64,000 nucleotides of DNA from Lachnospiraceae bacterium UBA3316 (GCA_002361955.1 DESK01000041.1:1-64000); one strand, 5' to 3'. Shown: positions 51,481 to 61,460, counted from the first letter of the stretch. Numbers and translations are program-made. Notes: generated by a model not told the origin, from the sequence alone.

Positions 51481-52671
51481 TTATACTAACGCTACCGTCT
51501 CACGGCAGATTGCCAGCTCTTCGTTGGTAGGAATCACGGCTACCTTTACCTTGGAATCCGGTGTGGAGATCACCATATCTTCCCCTCTCTTGGCGTTTGC
51601 CTCTTCATCCAGGGCGATTCCGAGATATCCCAGGTACTCGCATACTTTTGTGCGGACAAGGCCGGCGTTTTCACCGATACCGGCGGTGAACGCGATGGCG
51701 TCTACGCCGTTGAGGGCTGCCACATAGGCACCTACGTATTTTGCCACACGGTAAGCGAACACTTCGATTGCGTTTCCTGCAAACTCATTTCCCTCGTTCA
51801 TAGCGCTCTCCAGGTCACGGAAGTCGCTGGACAGCTCTTTAGACAGACCGAATACGCCGGACTTTTTGTTCAGCACGTTCATAACGCCTGCGATGTCCAG
51901 ATTTTCCTTCTTGGCGATGAACTCCATGATCGCGGGGTCAATATCACCGGAACGTGTTCCCATTACAAGGCCTTCCAGGGGGGTAAGTCCCATGGAGGTA
52001 TCTACACATTTGCCGTCCTTGACTGCGCTGATGGAAGCGCCGTTGCCCAGATGGCATACGATAATCTTGGAGTTGTTGATATCCATGCCCAGGAACTCAG
52101 CCGTGTGCTTGGATACGAAGCTGTGGGAGGTTCCGTGGAAGCCATATCTTCTTACCTTGTATTTTTCATAATACTCGTAGGGAAGACCGTACAGGTATGC
52201 CTTTGCGGGCATGGTCTGATGGAAAGCAGTGTCAAATACGGCTACCATGGGCACGTTGGGCATCAGATCCTTGCAGGCATTGATACCGATCAGGTTTGCC
52301 GGGTTATGGAGCGGAGCCAGGTCGTTGCACTCTGCCACTGCTGCCAGCATCTCGTCTGTGATCACTGCGGAAGATGCGAACTTCTCGCCGCCATGGACGA
52401 TGCGGTGTCCTACGGCATTTACCTCTGCCAGGCTTGCGATCGCGCCTGTCTTTTCGTTTACGAGGGCATCCAGAACCATCTGGATCGCCTCTTTATGTGT
52501 GGGCATGGGAGCCTCTGTGATCTCCTTGTCACAGCCGGCCTTCTGGTATACGAGCCTTCCGTCGATACCGATTCTTTCACACAGGCCCTTTGCCAATACT
52601 TCCTCTGAATCAGAGTTGATGAGCTGATATTTCAGGGAAGAGCTTCCGCAGTTGATAACTAATACGTTCAT
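51481..52671 (-). CDS. ackA: Acetate kinase
   Basis: Acetyl-phosphate + ADP to acetate + ATP; the substrate-level ATP step of acetogenesis. ASKHA signatures: NCGSSSLKYQL near 6, FDTAFHQTMP near 147, HLGNGASISAV near 207 and FTAGIGEN near 324. 396 aa. 31 bp after pta. Confidence 0.97.
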   Translation of the reverse strand: MNVLVINCGSSSLKYQLINSDSEEVLAKGLCERIGIDGRLVYQKAGCDKEITEAPMPTHKEAIQMVLDALVNEKTGAIASLAEVNAVGHRIVHGGEKFASSAVITDEMLAAVAECNDLAPLHNPANLIGINACKDLMPNVPMVAVFDTAFHQTMPAKAYLYGLPYEYYEKYKVRRYGFHGTSHSFVSKHTAEFLGMDINNSKIIVCHLGNGASISAVKDGKCVDTSMGLTPLEGLVMGTRSGDIDPAIMEFIAKKENLDIAGVMNVLNKKSGVFGLSKELSSDFRDLESAMNEGNEFAGNAIEVFAYRVAKYVGAYVAALNGVDAIAFTAGIGENAGLVRTKVCEYLGYLGIALDEEANAKRGEDMVISTPDSKVKVAVIPTNEELAICRETVALV

Positions 52672-52702
52672 TGTATTTTCCTCCTAAATTTAAGTACTCC
52701 GA

Positions 52703-53698
52703 TTATTCTGCCTGGCACTGTACGGATGTGATCGCTACAACGCCTACGATATCCTCTGCGGAGCATCCGCGGGACAGGTCGTTGACAGGCTTTGCGATAC
52801 CCTGGGTAATAGGACCGTAAGCTTCTGCCTTTGCAAGTCTCTGTACCAGCTTATAACCGATATTTCCGGCGTCAAGATCCGGGAACATCAGAACGTTGGC
52901 TTTTCCTGCTACCGGGCTGCCCGGTGCCTTGGATGCGCCTACGCTGGGAACGATGGCTGCGTCTAACTGGAATTCGCCGTCCAGCTTCAGCTCCGGATAC
53001 TCTTCTTTCGCGATTCTGGTAGCCTCTACAACCTTATCCACGTCGGCATGCTTTGCGCTTCCCTTTGTGGAGTGGGACAGCATAGCCACTACAGGCTCCT
53101 TCTCAACTAAGAGCTGGAAGGAATCCGCGGAGGATTTTGCGATGGCAGCCAGCTCTTCTGATGTGGGGTTCTGGTTCAGTCCGGAATCCGCGAAGATGAA
53201 GGTACCGTCTGCGCCGTATTCGCAGTTGGGAACTACCATCAGGAAGAAAGCGGATACAAGCTTTGTGCCCGGTTTTGTCTTTAAGATCTGAAGGCAGGGT
53301 CTTAAGGTATCTGCTGTAGAGTGGCAGGCACCGGATACCATACCGTCTGCGTCGCCCATCTTTACCATCATAACGCCATAGTACAGATACTGGTTCAGGA
53401 GAATTTCCTTTGCTTTCTCCGGGGTCATGCCCTTTTTCTGTCTCAGCTCTACTAATTTATCAATATAAGCTGCCGTCTTCTCGCTGGTAGCCGGATCTAT
53501 GATCGTCGCGCCTGAGATGTCCAGTCCTTCGCTGCCTTTTTTGATGTCTTTTTCGCTTCCTACCAGAATGATATCTGCGATACCTTCCTTAAGGATCTGT
53601 GCGGTAGCTTCATATGTTCTGCGGTCTTCTGTCTCCGGCAGTACGATAGTCTTCTTATTTGCTTTTGCTCTTGCTTTGATTACGTCAATAAATCCCAT
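52703..53698 (-). CDS. pta: Phosphate acetyltransferase
   Basis: Converts acetyl-CoA to acetyl-phosphate for AckA. GFIDVIKARAKAN start, KMGDADGMVSGACHSTADTLRP near 112 and PVNDLSRGCSAEDIV near 307 are typical. 331 aa is the short, single-domain form. Together with ackA it links AcsB output to ATP. Confidence 0.97.
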   Translation of the reverse strand: MGFIDVIKARAKANKKTIVLPETEDRRTYEATAQILKEGIADIILVGSEKDIKKGSEGLDISGATIIDPATSEKTAAYIDKLVELRQKKGMTPEKAKEILLNQYLYYGVMMVKMGDADGMVSGACHSTADTLRPCLQILKTKPGTKLVSAFFLMVVPNCEYGADGTFIFADSGLNQNPTSEELAAIAKSSADSFQLLVEKEPVVAMLSHSTKGSAKHADVDKVVEATRIAKEEYPELKLDGEFQLDAAIVPSVGASKAPGSPVAGKANVLMFPDLDAGNIGYKLVQRLAKAEAYGPITQGIAKPVNDLSRGCSAEDIVGVVAITSVQCQAE

Positions 53699-53734
53699 GA
53701 TTTCTGACTCCTTTCGTAAATTTAAGATATAGTT

Positions 53735-53763
53735 ATTATATCGCTCAGCGGATGGAAATTCAA
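53735..53763 (-). promoter_or_regulatory. pta-ackA promoter
   Basis: Minus-strand TTGAAT (53758-53763), 17-bp spacer, TATAAT (53735-53740). Confidence 0.7.
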
Positions 53764-53925
53764 CTGCTTAATATGTATATTTTGCCATACAAACGGCAAT
53801 CAAAGGGAAGGGAAAGGTACTGTGCACTACGTTTACGGCAGCATACGGGAATAAGATTTTTATGGAAAAGCCCTGTGTTCCATGTTACAATTCCCGTAGA
53901 AATTGTATTCCGGAAAGGAGCTCTC

Positions 53926-55233
53926 ATGAAAACAGTCGGATTGATTACAGAATATAATCCTTTTCATAATGGCCATGCCTGGCACATCCGGGAAGCCAAA
54001 CGGCTTTCCGGGGCTGATTTCTGCGTGGTGGTGATGAGCGGAAATTTTGTTCAGCGCGGCGCGCCGGCGATTCTGGATAAGTATGCCAGGACGCAGATGG
54101 CTCTTGCCTGCGGCGCGGACCTGGTGCTGGAGCTGCCGGTGGCCTATGCGCTGGGCAGCGCGGAGTATTTTGCATCTGGGGCCGTCTCTCTGCTGGATGG
54201 GCTGGGGGTGGTAGACGCCCTGTGCTTTGGAAGTGAATGTGGAGAGCTTTTCCCCTTATCTCTTGCCGCTGCGGTCTTAGGGGAGGAACCGGAGGAGTAT
54301 GTGCAGATTTTGAGACAAAAGCTGAAAAGCGGGAAAAGCTTCCCGCTGGCCCGGGCGGAAGCCTTTGGGGAATATGTGGAGGGTTCGGATGAAAAGGGAT
54401 TGGCGGCACACCGGATAGAGACCGGAGAAGGATTCCTTTCGGAAAGTGCCGGCCTTCTGGAACAGCCCAACAATATTTTAGGCATCGAATATCTGAAGGC
54501 TTTAAACAGGCTCGGCAGCGCCATGCTCCCCCTCACGATCCCCAGGGCCGGCGCAGCCTATCATTCGGAGGGGATGGAGGGCCCGTTATGTTCCGCCACG
54601 GCTCTGCGGAGGCTTCTGTGCCAAGGGGCAAATGGGGAGGCTGCTCTTGGCAGTGTAAAGTCCGGCGTTCCCGCTGAGGCCTGGAAGCTTTTGGAAGCAG
54701 CCTTTGGCCGTTCCTGTCCCATGGAGTCCCGGGATTTTTCAAACCTTTTGCATTTTCGGCTGTTATCGGTAAGCTCCCCGGAGGAGCTTGCCTGTTTTCA
54801 GGATATTTCCGGTGACCTTTCCGACAGAATCTTCGGCCTTGTCCCGGAATACCGGGGGATTGATGAGTTTGTGGGGCTGGTGAAGACCAGGCAGTTTACG
54901 GAAAGCCGTATCAGGCGCTGCCTGCTGCATATTCTGCTGGATATTAAAAAGGAGGACGTGGCGAAACAGAAGGCCCTGGGATGGAACGGATACGCCCGGG
55001 TTTTAGGCTTTCGCAAAAAGAGCTCCTCTCTTTTACATGCTGTCAAAGAGAAGAGCTGTCTGCCGCTGATCACAAAGCTCTCTGCCGCCGGAAATCTGCT
55101 TCCGACGGACCAGATGGAATTTTTAAAGAAAGATATCTATGCTTCCCAGGTCTACCAGAGCGCCGTTCTTGCGAAGTTTGGCGGGGAAGCCTACAGCGAA
55201 TACCGGTGTTCCCCGGTGATTTTCAGTTCTTAA
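53926..55233 (+). CDS. tmcAL: tRNA(Met) cytidine acetate ligase TmcAL (YlbM)
   Basis: Acetylates the wobble cytidine of elongator tRNA-Met using acetate and ATP. Start at MKTVGLITEYNPF (435 aa), 5 nt after AAAGGAG; an upstream in-frame ATG gives 58 extra residues of non-conserved sequence. Nucleotidyltransferase motif EYNPFHNGHAWHI at 9-21 and FVQRGAPAI near 44. It sits divergent from pta-ackA, whose product acetate is its substrate. The last 11 bp overlap the convergent UPF0210 gene. Confidence 0.94.
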   Translation: MKTVGLITEYNPFHNGHAWHIREAKRLSGADFCVVVMSGNFVQRGAPAILDKYARTQMALACGADLVLELPVAYALGSAEYFASGAVSLLDGLGVVDALCFGSECGELFPLSLAAAVLGEEPEEYVQILRQKLKSGKSFPLARAEAFGEYVEGSDEKGLAAHRIETGEGFLSESAGLLEQPNNILGIEYLKALNRLGSAMLPLTIPRAGAAYHSEGMEGPLCSATALRRLLCQGANGEAALGSVKSGVPAEAWKLLEAAFGRSCPMESRDFSNLLHFRLLSVSSPEELACFQDISGDLSDRIFGLVPEYRGIDEFVGLVKTRQFTESRIRRCLLHILLDIKKEDVAKQKALGWNGYARVLGFRKKSSSLLHAVKEKSCLPLITKLSAAGNLLPTDQMEFLKKDIYASQVYQSAVLAKFGGEAYSEYRCSPVIFSS

Positions 55234-56587
55234 AGCTGTGGATCGGAGCAGGAATCCGTCCCACCCGGTTCACAAAGGCGTCGCAGGCAAAGGAATTGAC
55301 AGGCATAATGGGCGCATATCCCAGAAGGCCGCCGAATTGAACGATCTCCCCGACGCCCTTGCCGATCACCGGAATCAGACGAACCGCGGTGGTCTTCTGG
55401 TTTACCATGCCGATGGCCATCTCATCCGCAATGATGCCGGATATGGTTGTATCCGGCGTATCTCCGGGGATGGCGATCATATCAAGTCCTACGGAGCATA
55501 CACAGGTCATGGCTTCCAGCTTTTCCAGAGTCAGGGCTCCCGCCTGCACCGCGTCGATCATACCCTGATCCTCGCTGACCGGGATAAATGCGCCGCTCAA
55601 TCCGCCCACATAGGAGGAAGCCATAACGCCGCCCTTCTTTACCTGATCATTTAAAAGAGCCAGGGCCGCCGTTGTCCCGGGAGCTCCCGCGTGCTCCAGG
55701 CCGATCTCACATAAGATATCAGCCACGCTGTCTCCGATGGCCGGCGTGGGCGCCAGGGACAGGTCGATGATGCCGAAGGGAATATTCAGCATCTTGGACG
55801 CTTCCTGGGCCACAAGCTGTCCCACACGCGTCACCTTAAAGGCTGTTTTCTTGATCGTTTCGCACAGCACTTCAAAGCTTTCACCGCGCACATGTTCCAG
55901 GGCGGTTTTTACTACGCCTGGGCCGCTGACGCCCACGTTGATGACTGCGTCTGCTTCGGTGACGCCGTGGAAGGCGCCGGCCATAAAGGGATTGTCATCC
56001 GGCGCGTTGCAGAATACAACCAGCTTGGCGCAGCCCAGGGAGTCATCCTCCTTCGTCAGTTCTGCCGTTTCCTTGATGATCTGCCCCATCAGACGCACGG
56101 CATCCATATTGATACCGCATTTCGTGGAACCTACATTGACGGAGCTGCATACCCGCTCGGTGGAGGCCAGGGCCTGGGGAATGGAGCGAATCAAAAACTC
56201 ATCGCCCTTTGTCATGCCCTTAGATACGAGGGCGGAGTATCCGCCTATAAAGTTTACGCCTACCTCATGGGCGGCCCGGTCCAGCGTCTGCGCGATGGTT
56301 ACAAAGTCCTCCGGACATTTGCAGGCGTTTCCGCCTACTAGGGCGATCGGTGTGACAGAGATCCTCTTATTTACAATGGGAATGCCATATTCCTGCTCAA
56401 TCGCCTGGCCGGTAGTTACCAGATCCTTTGCTACCCGGGTGATCTTCCGGTAGATATTTTCGTTTACCTTCTTCAGATCCGCATCCACACAGTCCAACAG
56501 ACTGATTCCCAGGGTGATCGTGCGCACATCCAGATTCTCCTGGGTAATCATTTTATTCGTCTCGATGACTTCAAACATATTTATCAT
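55223..56587 (-). CDS. UPF0210 (PFL family) protein
   Basis: 454-aa protein of the UPF0210/DUF711 family, structurally related to PFL-like folds but with unknown activity. Conserved pieces: RTITLGISLLDC near 22, FIGGYSALVSKG near 138, NVGVSGPGVVKTAL near 225 and IPGDTPDTTISGIIADEMAIG near 390. Preceded by the ACT-domain gene, its usual partner. Confidence 0.92.
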   Translation of the reverse strand: MINMFEVIETNKMITQENLDVRTITLGISLLDCVDADLKKVNENIYRKITRVAKDLVTTGQAIEQEYGIPIVNKRISVTPIALVGGNACKCPEDFVTIAQTLDRAAHEVGVNFIGGYSALVSKGMTKGDEFLIRSIPQALASTERVCSSVNVGSTKCGINMDAVRLMGQIIKETAELTKEDDSLGCAKLVVFCNAPDDNPFMAGAFHGVTEADAVINVGVSGPGVVKTALEHVRGESFEVLCETIKKTAFKVTRVGQLVAQEASKMLNIPFGIIDLSLAPTPAIGDSVADILCEIGLEHAGAPGTTAALALLNDQVKKGGVMASSYVGGLSGAFIPVSEDQGMIDAVQAGALTLEKLEAMTCVCSVGLDMIAIPGDTPDTTISGIIADEMAIGMVNQKTTAVRLIPVIGKGVGEIVQFGGLLGYAPIMPVNSFACDAFVNRVGRIPAPIHSFKN

Positions 56588-56608
56588 GCTGCATATCCTC
56601 CCGTCTGC

Positions 56609-56881
56609 TTAGATGCGGTGCATCTTATTGAAAATATCCTCATGCTGGCAGCGGATCGTTACACCGATCTCCTCCCCCAGTTTTGCCAGTTCGTTGGCCA
56701 GCACCCCAAAATCCTTTGCGGCTGCATTGGCGTCAGTGATCATCATCATGTTGAAAAATCCCTGTACAATCGTCTGGGAGATATCCAGAATGTTTACATT
56801 GTTTGCCGCCAGGTAGGTGCAGACTTTTGCAATGATTCCCACCGTATCTTTTCCTACTACTGTAATAATCGTTCTTTTCAT
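56609..56881 (-). CDS. ACT domain protein (UPF0237)
   Basis: 90-aa lone ACT domain (TVVGKDTVGIIAKVCTYLA), probably an amino-acid-sensing regulator of the neighbouring UPF0210 protein. 21 bp separate the two genes. Confidence 0.93.
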   Translation of the reverse strand: MKRTIITVVGKDTVGIIAKVCTYLAANNVNILDISQTIVQGFFNMMMITDANAAAKDFGVLANELAKLGEEIGVTIRCQHEDIFNKMHRI

Positions 56882-56896
56882 CGCTCTGTTTCCTTT

Positions 56897-57697
56897 CTAT
56901 GTGAGTTTTACCAATGACGATACCTGATCCCTTTTTGCTACGCTGATGAAGAAATCCTTTGCCCGGTAGGGATTGTCTCCCATCGTTACCTCCTGGCATA
57001 CGGTCTCAAAAGCCAGCTCTTCATAGTTGTTTTCCTTGCTCAGATGGCCTAAAAGTACAGCCTTCATTTTATCGTGAAGAATTTCACACAGCAAATGGCC
57101 TGCGTTTTCGTTGGAGAGGTGTCCGCGTCTTCCCAAAATTCTCTGCTTCAGGTAATAGGGATAATGGCCTACCTGGAGCATGTTGATGTCATGATTGGCC
57201 TCCATGAGCACGGCGTCCAATCCCTGCAGATGGTTCACCGTATAGGAAGAATACTCGCCAAGGTCTGTGACGACCCCCACGGATTGGCCATTATGGGACA
57301 TCCGGTAGGCTACCGGGTCTGCCGCGTCGTGGGAAATAGAAAAGGGAAGAATCTCCAGATCCTTGATCAGGAAGGGTTCATCCGGCGCGATCTCATGAAA
57401 GAGATCCTCATCTATTTTTCCCAGGTGCCCCTTCTCTTTGATGGCGGCGATCGTTCCTCCAGTGGCATAGATGGGAATATGGTGTTTTCTGGTCACCACA
57501 CCCAGTCCCTGGATATGGTCTGCGTGTTCATGGGTAATCAAAATCCCGTCTACCTCCGCCGTCTTCCTGTCGATGGAATTTAAGCCCGTCTCAATTCTTT
57601 TTCCGCTGATGCCCACATCCACCAGTACGGATGTGTTGTCAGATCCCACATAAATACAATTTCCGCTGCTTCCGCTCGCAATACTACAAAAATCCAT
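56897..57697 (-). CDS. Metallo-beta-lactamase-fold hydrolase (YycJ/WalJ-like)
   Basis: 266-aa MBL hydrolase with THEHADHIQGL near 55 and the later SHDAADPVAYR and NHDINML metal-ligand segments. Resembles YycJ/WalJ, linked to DNA repair and wall control in bacilli, but not located in a walKR operon here. Its start overlaps the coaE stop by 14 bp. Confidence 0.9.
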   Translation of the reverse strand: MDFCSIASGSSGNCIYVGSDNTSVLVDVGISGKRIETGLNSIDRKTAEVDGILITHEHADHIQGLGVVTRKHHIPIYATGGTIAAIKEKGHLGKIDEDLFHEIAPDEPFLIKDLEILPFSISHDAADPVAYRMSHNGQSVGVVTDLGEYSSYTVNHLQGLDAVLMEANHDINMLQVGHYPYYLKQRILGRRGHLSNENAGHLLCEILHDKMKAVLLGHLSKENNYEELAFETVCQEVTMGDNPYRAKDFFISVAKRDQVSSLVKLT

Positions 57698-58289
57698 GCT
57701 CTATCAATCCCCTGTCGATTTGCTCATATGTATTTTCTATAAAATCACTACTGTTGTCAACCAAAAAATGACATTGTTCGCAAAACAGTGCATCAGATAG
57801 CTGAGTTTTCATGATTGCCTCAGAGCGCTCCATACTGTAGCCCCTGGTTTCCATCAGCCGTCGTTTCCGTACAGAAGGATCCGTACGGATATACCAGATC
57901 TCGTCGCAGATTTCCTCGTAATGGTCTTCTAACAGCAATGCCGCTTCTATCACCACAAAGGGAACCTGGCCTGCGGTCCGTTCTTTTTTGATTTCTTCTA
58001 TTATATATGCTTTTACTGCCGGGTGTACCACGCGATTTAACTGCTCTAAGCGCTCTGGATTTCCGAAGACGATATCCCCAAGCCTTTTTCTGTCGATGGC
58101 GCCCCCTTCGTCCAGAATCCCGCTGCCGAAAAGCTTCCGGATTTCCTCGTAGCAGGCCTGCCCGGGCTCCTGAAGCATGTGGGCTGCCTGGTCTGCCTGA
58201 ATGACCCGCGCGTGATATTTTTCAAAAAGATATGTGAGAACCGTGCTTTTGCCGGCTCCCACACCTCCTGTAATTCCTAATACTTTCAT
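57684..58289 (-). CDS. coaE: Dephospho-CoA kinase
   Basis: Last step of CoA synthesis. P-loop GGVGAGKST near residue 8 and the substrate lid VIQADQAAHMLQ. I start at the ATG of MKVLGITGG (201 aa); a longer frame would begin with TTG within the end of polA. Five bases after polA, the common polA-coaE arrangement. Confidence 0.94.
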   Translation of the reverse strand: MKVLGITGGVGAGKSTVLTYLFEKYHARVIQADQAAHMLQEPGQACYEEIRKLFGSGILDEGGAIDRKRLGDIVFGNPERLEQLNRVVHPAVKAYIIEEIKKERTAGQVPFVVIEAALLLEDHYEEICDEIWYIRTDPSVRKRRLMETRGYSMERSEAIMKTQLSDALFCEQCHFLVDNSSDFIENTYEQIDRGLIEHGFL

Positions 58290-58294
58290 GATTT

Positions 58295-60925
58295 CTATTT
58301 TGCCTCGTACCAATTTTTTCCGGTATGCATGTCGATTTCCAGTTTCACGGAAAGCTGTGCGGCTCCCTGCATCTCCTCCTGCAAAATCTGTTTTACCTGT
58401 TCGACCTCATCTTCCAATGTCTCGATGAGCAGTTCATCATGGATCTGCAGGATCAGCCGGGAACCCAGGTGTTCTGCCTTTAACCGGTCGTTGACCCGGA
58501 TCATGGCGATCTTTATGATATCGGCTGCCGTTCCCTGGATCGGCGCGTTCATGGCTACCCTCTCCCCGAAGGAGCGCTGCATGAAATTGCTGGATTTTAA
58601 TTCGGGAACCGGCCGCCTGCGGCCAAACATGGTCGTTACATAGCCTGCTTTTTTCGCGTTCTCTACCGTATCGTCCAGGAATTTCTTGATCCCCGGATAA
58701 GTCTCAAAGTATTTTTCAATATACTGGGCGGCCTCTTTTCTGGTAATGCTCAGATCTTGGCTCAGTCCAAAGGAACTGATGCCGTAGACAATGCCGAAAT
58801 TTACGGCTTTGGCATTTCGCCTCTGCAGGTCGGTAACTTCCTCAAAGGGAATGTGAAAGACCTGGGACGCCGTAATTCTGTGGATGTCCTGGGCTTCCCG
58901 GTAGGCGCCGATCAGCGTCTCATCTCCGGAAATAGCCGCCAGTACGCGAAGCTCAATCTGTGAATAGTCCGCGTCCACAAACACGCAGCCTTCTTTTGGC
59001 ACAAAGACCTTCCGGATCCTCCGTCCCAGCTCCATGCGGATGGGGATGTTTTGCAGGTTTGGCTCGGTGCTGCTGATGCGCCCGGTGGCCGTGATCGTCT
59101 GGTTAAAGGTGCTGTGAATTCTGCCGTCCGCGCCGATATAGTTGGCTAGGCCGTCCGCGTAGGTGGACTTCAGCTTTGTCAGCTGCCGGTACTCCAGGAT
59201 CTTCGTCACAATCGGATAGTCTCCGGCCAGCTTTTCCAGCACATCTGCCGCTGTGGAATAGCCCGTTTTTGTCTTTTTTCCATAGGGAAGCTTCAGCTTT
59301 TCAAAAAGAATGACGCCGAGCTGTTTCGGGGAATTGATGTTAAACTGCTCGCCGGCGGCAGTGTAGATTTCCGTCTCCAACTCCTGAATCTTGTCCACAA
59401 GCTCTTCCCCGTACTGCCTGAGGGCTTCCGACTCCGCCCCTATTCCCTCGCACTCCATATCGTAGAGCGTATATACGAGAGGCATCTCGATTTCCCGGAA
59501 AAGGGCTTCCATGCCTTCCTCTGAAAGCTTCTGCAGGAGCGGCTTTCTGGCGGCCCAGGCCACATAGGCCAGATAGCAGGCGCAGGTGGGGACAGACTCC
59601 TCTTTTTCCGGCGCTTCAAAGCCTTTTTTTCCTAAAAGCTCCGTTTCCGAGGGGAGAATGAGGTTTAACTGCTCCTTTGCCACATCTTCATAGCGGTAGC
59701 TGTCCTTCAGGGGATTGAGCAGATAGGCGCCGATCGCCAGGTCATACATCTTTGTCCTGTCACTGACCTCTATATAGGGAAGCTGCTCCTTTAAATCTAA
59801 GGTGGCCGTCTCCGTCCCGGCCGCGAAAAGCTCTTCCAGCTTGCCCTTCAGATAGCCGCTGGTGACAAATCCCTCCACAGGGAAGTAGTAGGTGTCCGTT
59901 TCCCCATAGCAGAGAGAGCATCCTGCCACAAGCCCCTTTTGCCGGACCAGATAAAATCCGGCCCCTTTGCTTTCCTGTGCTTTTTTGAAGAGTTCTTCTG
60001 TCTGTCCGAAATCTGTTACTGTCTGAAAGTGCTGGGCAGCTTCGTTTTTCGGACCCTGGCATTGGAAGCGGGACAGCATATTTTTGAATTCCAGCTGTTT
60101 GCACAGGGTGAAAGCAGCCTCCGTGTACAGCTCCCCAATGCGGGCCGTCTCAAAGGAGAACTCGATGGGGCTGTCCGTATTGATGGTGGCCAGCTCTTTG
60201 GAAAGCTGAGCCAGATCATAGTGGGCTTTTAAGGACTCCCTTGCCTTATTCGGTTTTATCTCTTCAACATGGGCATAGGCATTTTCAATGGAGCCGTAGG
60301 CAGAGATGATTTTGGAAGCCGTCTTCTCTCCTACTCCCGGGATTCCCGGAATGTTGTCTGAGGCGTCGCCCATGAGGGCTTTTAAATCTATGATCTGGGG
60401 CGGTGTCACCTGGTATTTTTCCAGCACTTCCGCCGTATGGTAATCCTCGATCTCTGTTCCGGTGCGCTTTGTCTTTGGTATCCGTATCTGAATATGTTCT
60501 GTGGCAAGCTGCAAAAGATCTCTGTCGCCGGATACCACCGATACGTCAAGGCCTTCCTTTTCCGCCCTTTTCGCAATAGTACCGAGAAGGTCATCGGCTT
60601 CATACCCCTCCAGCATCAAAAGGGGGATTTCCATGGCTCTCAGCATCTCCTGGATCAGGGGCACCTGCTGGTGCAGCTCCTGGGGCATGGGTTTACGGGT
60701 CCCTTTGTAGGGAGCGTACATCTTATGCCGGAAGGTGGGGGCCTTCAGGTCAAAGGCCACTGCCAGGTAGTCCGCCTTTTCTTCATCCAGAATTTTAAAC
60801 ATAATATTCAGAAATCCATATACGGCGTTGGTATGCAGCCCCTCGGCATTCGTTAAATCCGGAATCCCGTAGAAGGCTCGATTTAAAATACTGTGACCGT
60901 CAATCAATACTATTTTTTCTCGCAT
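58295..60925 (-). CDS. polA: DNA polymerase I
   Basis: Repair and Okazaki-fragment polymerase. Start at MREKIVLIDGHS (876 aa), 6 nt after GGAG. 5' nuclease domain 1-290 (VSGDRDLLQLA, GIPGVGEKTA). The middle exonuclease-like domain lacks the DEDD catalytic acids, so no proofreading is expected, as in Bacillus. Polymerase motifs: DADYSQIELRVLA, RRNAKAVNFGIVYG and QIHDELLIE. The start lies 26 bp inside the zf-HC2 gene. Confidence 0.97.
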   Translation of the reverse strand: MREKIVLIDGHSILNRAFYGIPDLTNAEGLHTNAVYGFLNIMFKILDEEKADYLAVAFDLKAPTFRHKMYAPYKGTRKPMPQELHQQVPLIQEMLRAMEIPLLMLEGYEADDLLGTIAKRAEKEGLDVSVVSGDRDLLQLATEHIQIRIPKTKRTGTEIEDYHTAEVLEKYQVTPPQIIDLKALMGDASDNIPGIPGVGEKTASKIISAYGSIENAYAHVEEIKPNKARESLKAHYDLAQLSKELATINTDSPIEFSFETARIGELYTEAAFTLCKQLEFKNMLSRFQCQGPKNEAAQHFQTVTDFGQTEELFKKAQESKGAGFYLVRQKGLVAGCSLCYGETDTYYFPVEGFVTSGYLKGKLEELFAAGTETATLDLKEQLPYIEVSDRTKMYDLAIGAYLLNPLKDSYRYEDVAKEQLNLILPSETELLGKKGFEAPEKEESVPTCACYLAYVAWAARKPLLQKLSEEGMEALFREIEMPLVYTLYDMECEGIGAESEALRQYGEELVDKIQELETEIYTAAGEQFNINSPKQLGVILFEKLKLPYGKKTKTGYSTAADVLEKLAGDYPIVTKILEYRQLTKLKSTYADGLANYIGADGRIHSTFNQTITATGRISSTEPNLQNIPIRMELGRRIRKVFVPKEGCVFVDADYSQIELRVLAAISGDETLIGAYREAQDIHRITASQVFHIPFEEVTDLQRRNAKAVNFGIVYGISSFGLSQDLSITRKEAAQYIEKYFETYPGIKKFLDDTVENAKKAGYVTTMFGRRRPVPELKSSNFMQRSFGERVAMNAPIQGTAADIIKIAMIRVNDRLKAEHLGSRLILQIHDELLIETLEDEVEQVKQILQEEMQGAAQLSVKLEIDMHTGKNWYEAK

Positions 60926-61460
60926 TATTCTCTCCATCCGTCTCTACTGTACTGTGTGTATTTCTCTCAGCCTGATCAGATTTATCCTGTCGGCGCGGCG
61001 TTTCCGGCAGCTTTCTCTCATTGGCAGTTTCACTTTCCGGCGGGGCAGGTGTTTCTGTGCCGTCTGTCTCAGGGGAGTCCTGTCCATAGAGCATCTGATA
61101 GGCAAAGGTTTTCTTCATATCTCCCTTTGCCAGAAATTCCCCCTGGGTAATCAGGGATATCACCAGAAGGATTTCCGCCAGCAGCATGATGCCGTAGCTG
61201 CATATGCGGAAGATTCTTCTCCCCCGTACTTTGCGTTCCGTGGCCTCAAGGTCATCTTCCAGCATCTGCTTGATATTATATGAAACATCCTGTTCCTCAT
61301 CCAGCTTTTGCAGCGCAAAATGGATGGTAAAGTAAATTTCCAGTTCCTCATGACATTCCTGGCAATGGGTGATGTGGTCGATGAATTCCTCTGTTTCTTC
61401 GTCGTCCAGCTGCCGTTTGACGTAGGCTGTCACAAGACTCTGTGCCTTTTTGCAATCCAT
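60900..61460 (-). CDS. zf-HC2 membrane protein (anti-sigma-like)
   Basis: 186-aa protein starting MDCKKAQSLVTAYV, with the zinc-binding HxxxCxxC (HITHCQEC near 31-38), one membrane span (about 90-112) and a Pro/Glu/Thr-rich extracytoplasmic tail. This is the anti-sigma (ZAS) layout, but no sigma-factor gene is adjacent. A GAGG SD supports this start over a longer frame. The 3' end overlaps the polA start by 26 bp, coupling the two. Confidence 0.82.
   Translation of the reverse strand: MDCKKAQSLVTAYVKRQLDDEETEEFIDHITHCQECHEELEIYFTIHFALQKLDEEQDVSYNIKQMLEDDLEATERKVRGRRIFRICSYGIMLLAEILLVISLITQGEFLAKGDMKKTFAYQMLYGQDSPETDGTETPAPPESETANERKLPETPRRQDKSDQAERNTHSTVETDGENNARKNSID

Noticed and set aside
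55223..55233. 11-bp overlap of tmcAL and the UPF0210 gene as a frameshift sign
   Set aside because: Both proteins end at plausible family C-termini; short convergent overlaps are normal.
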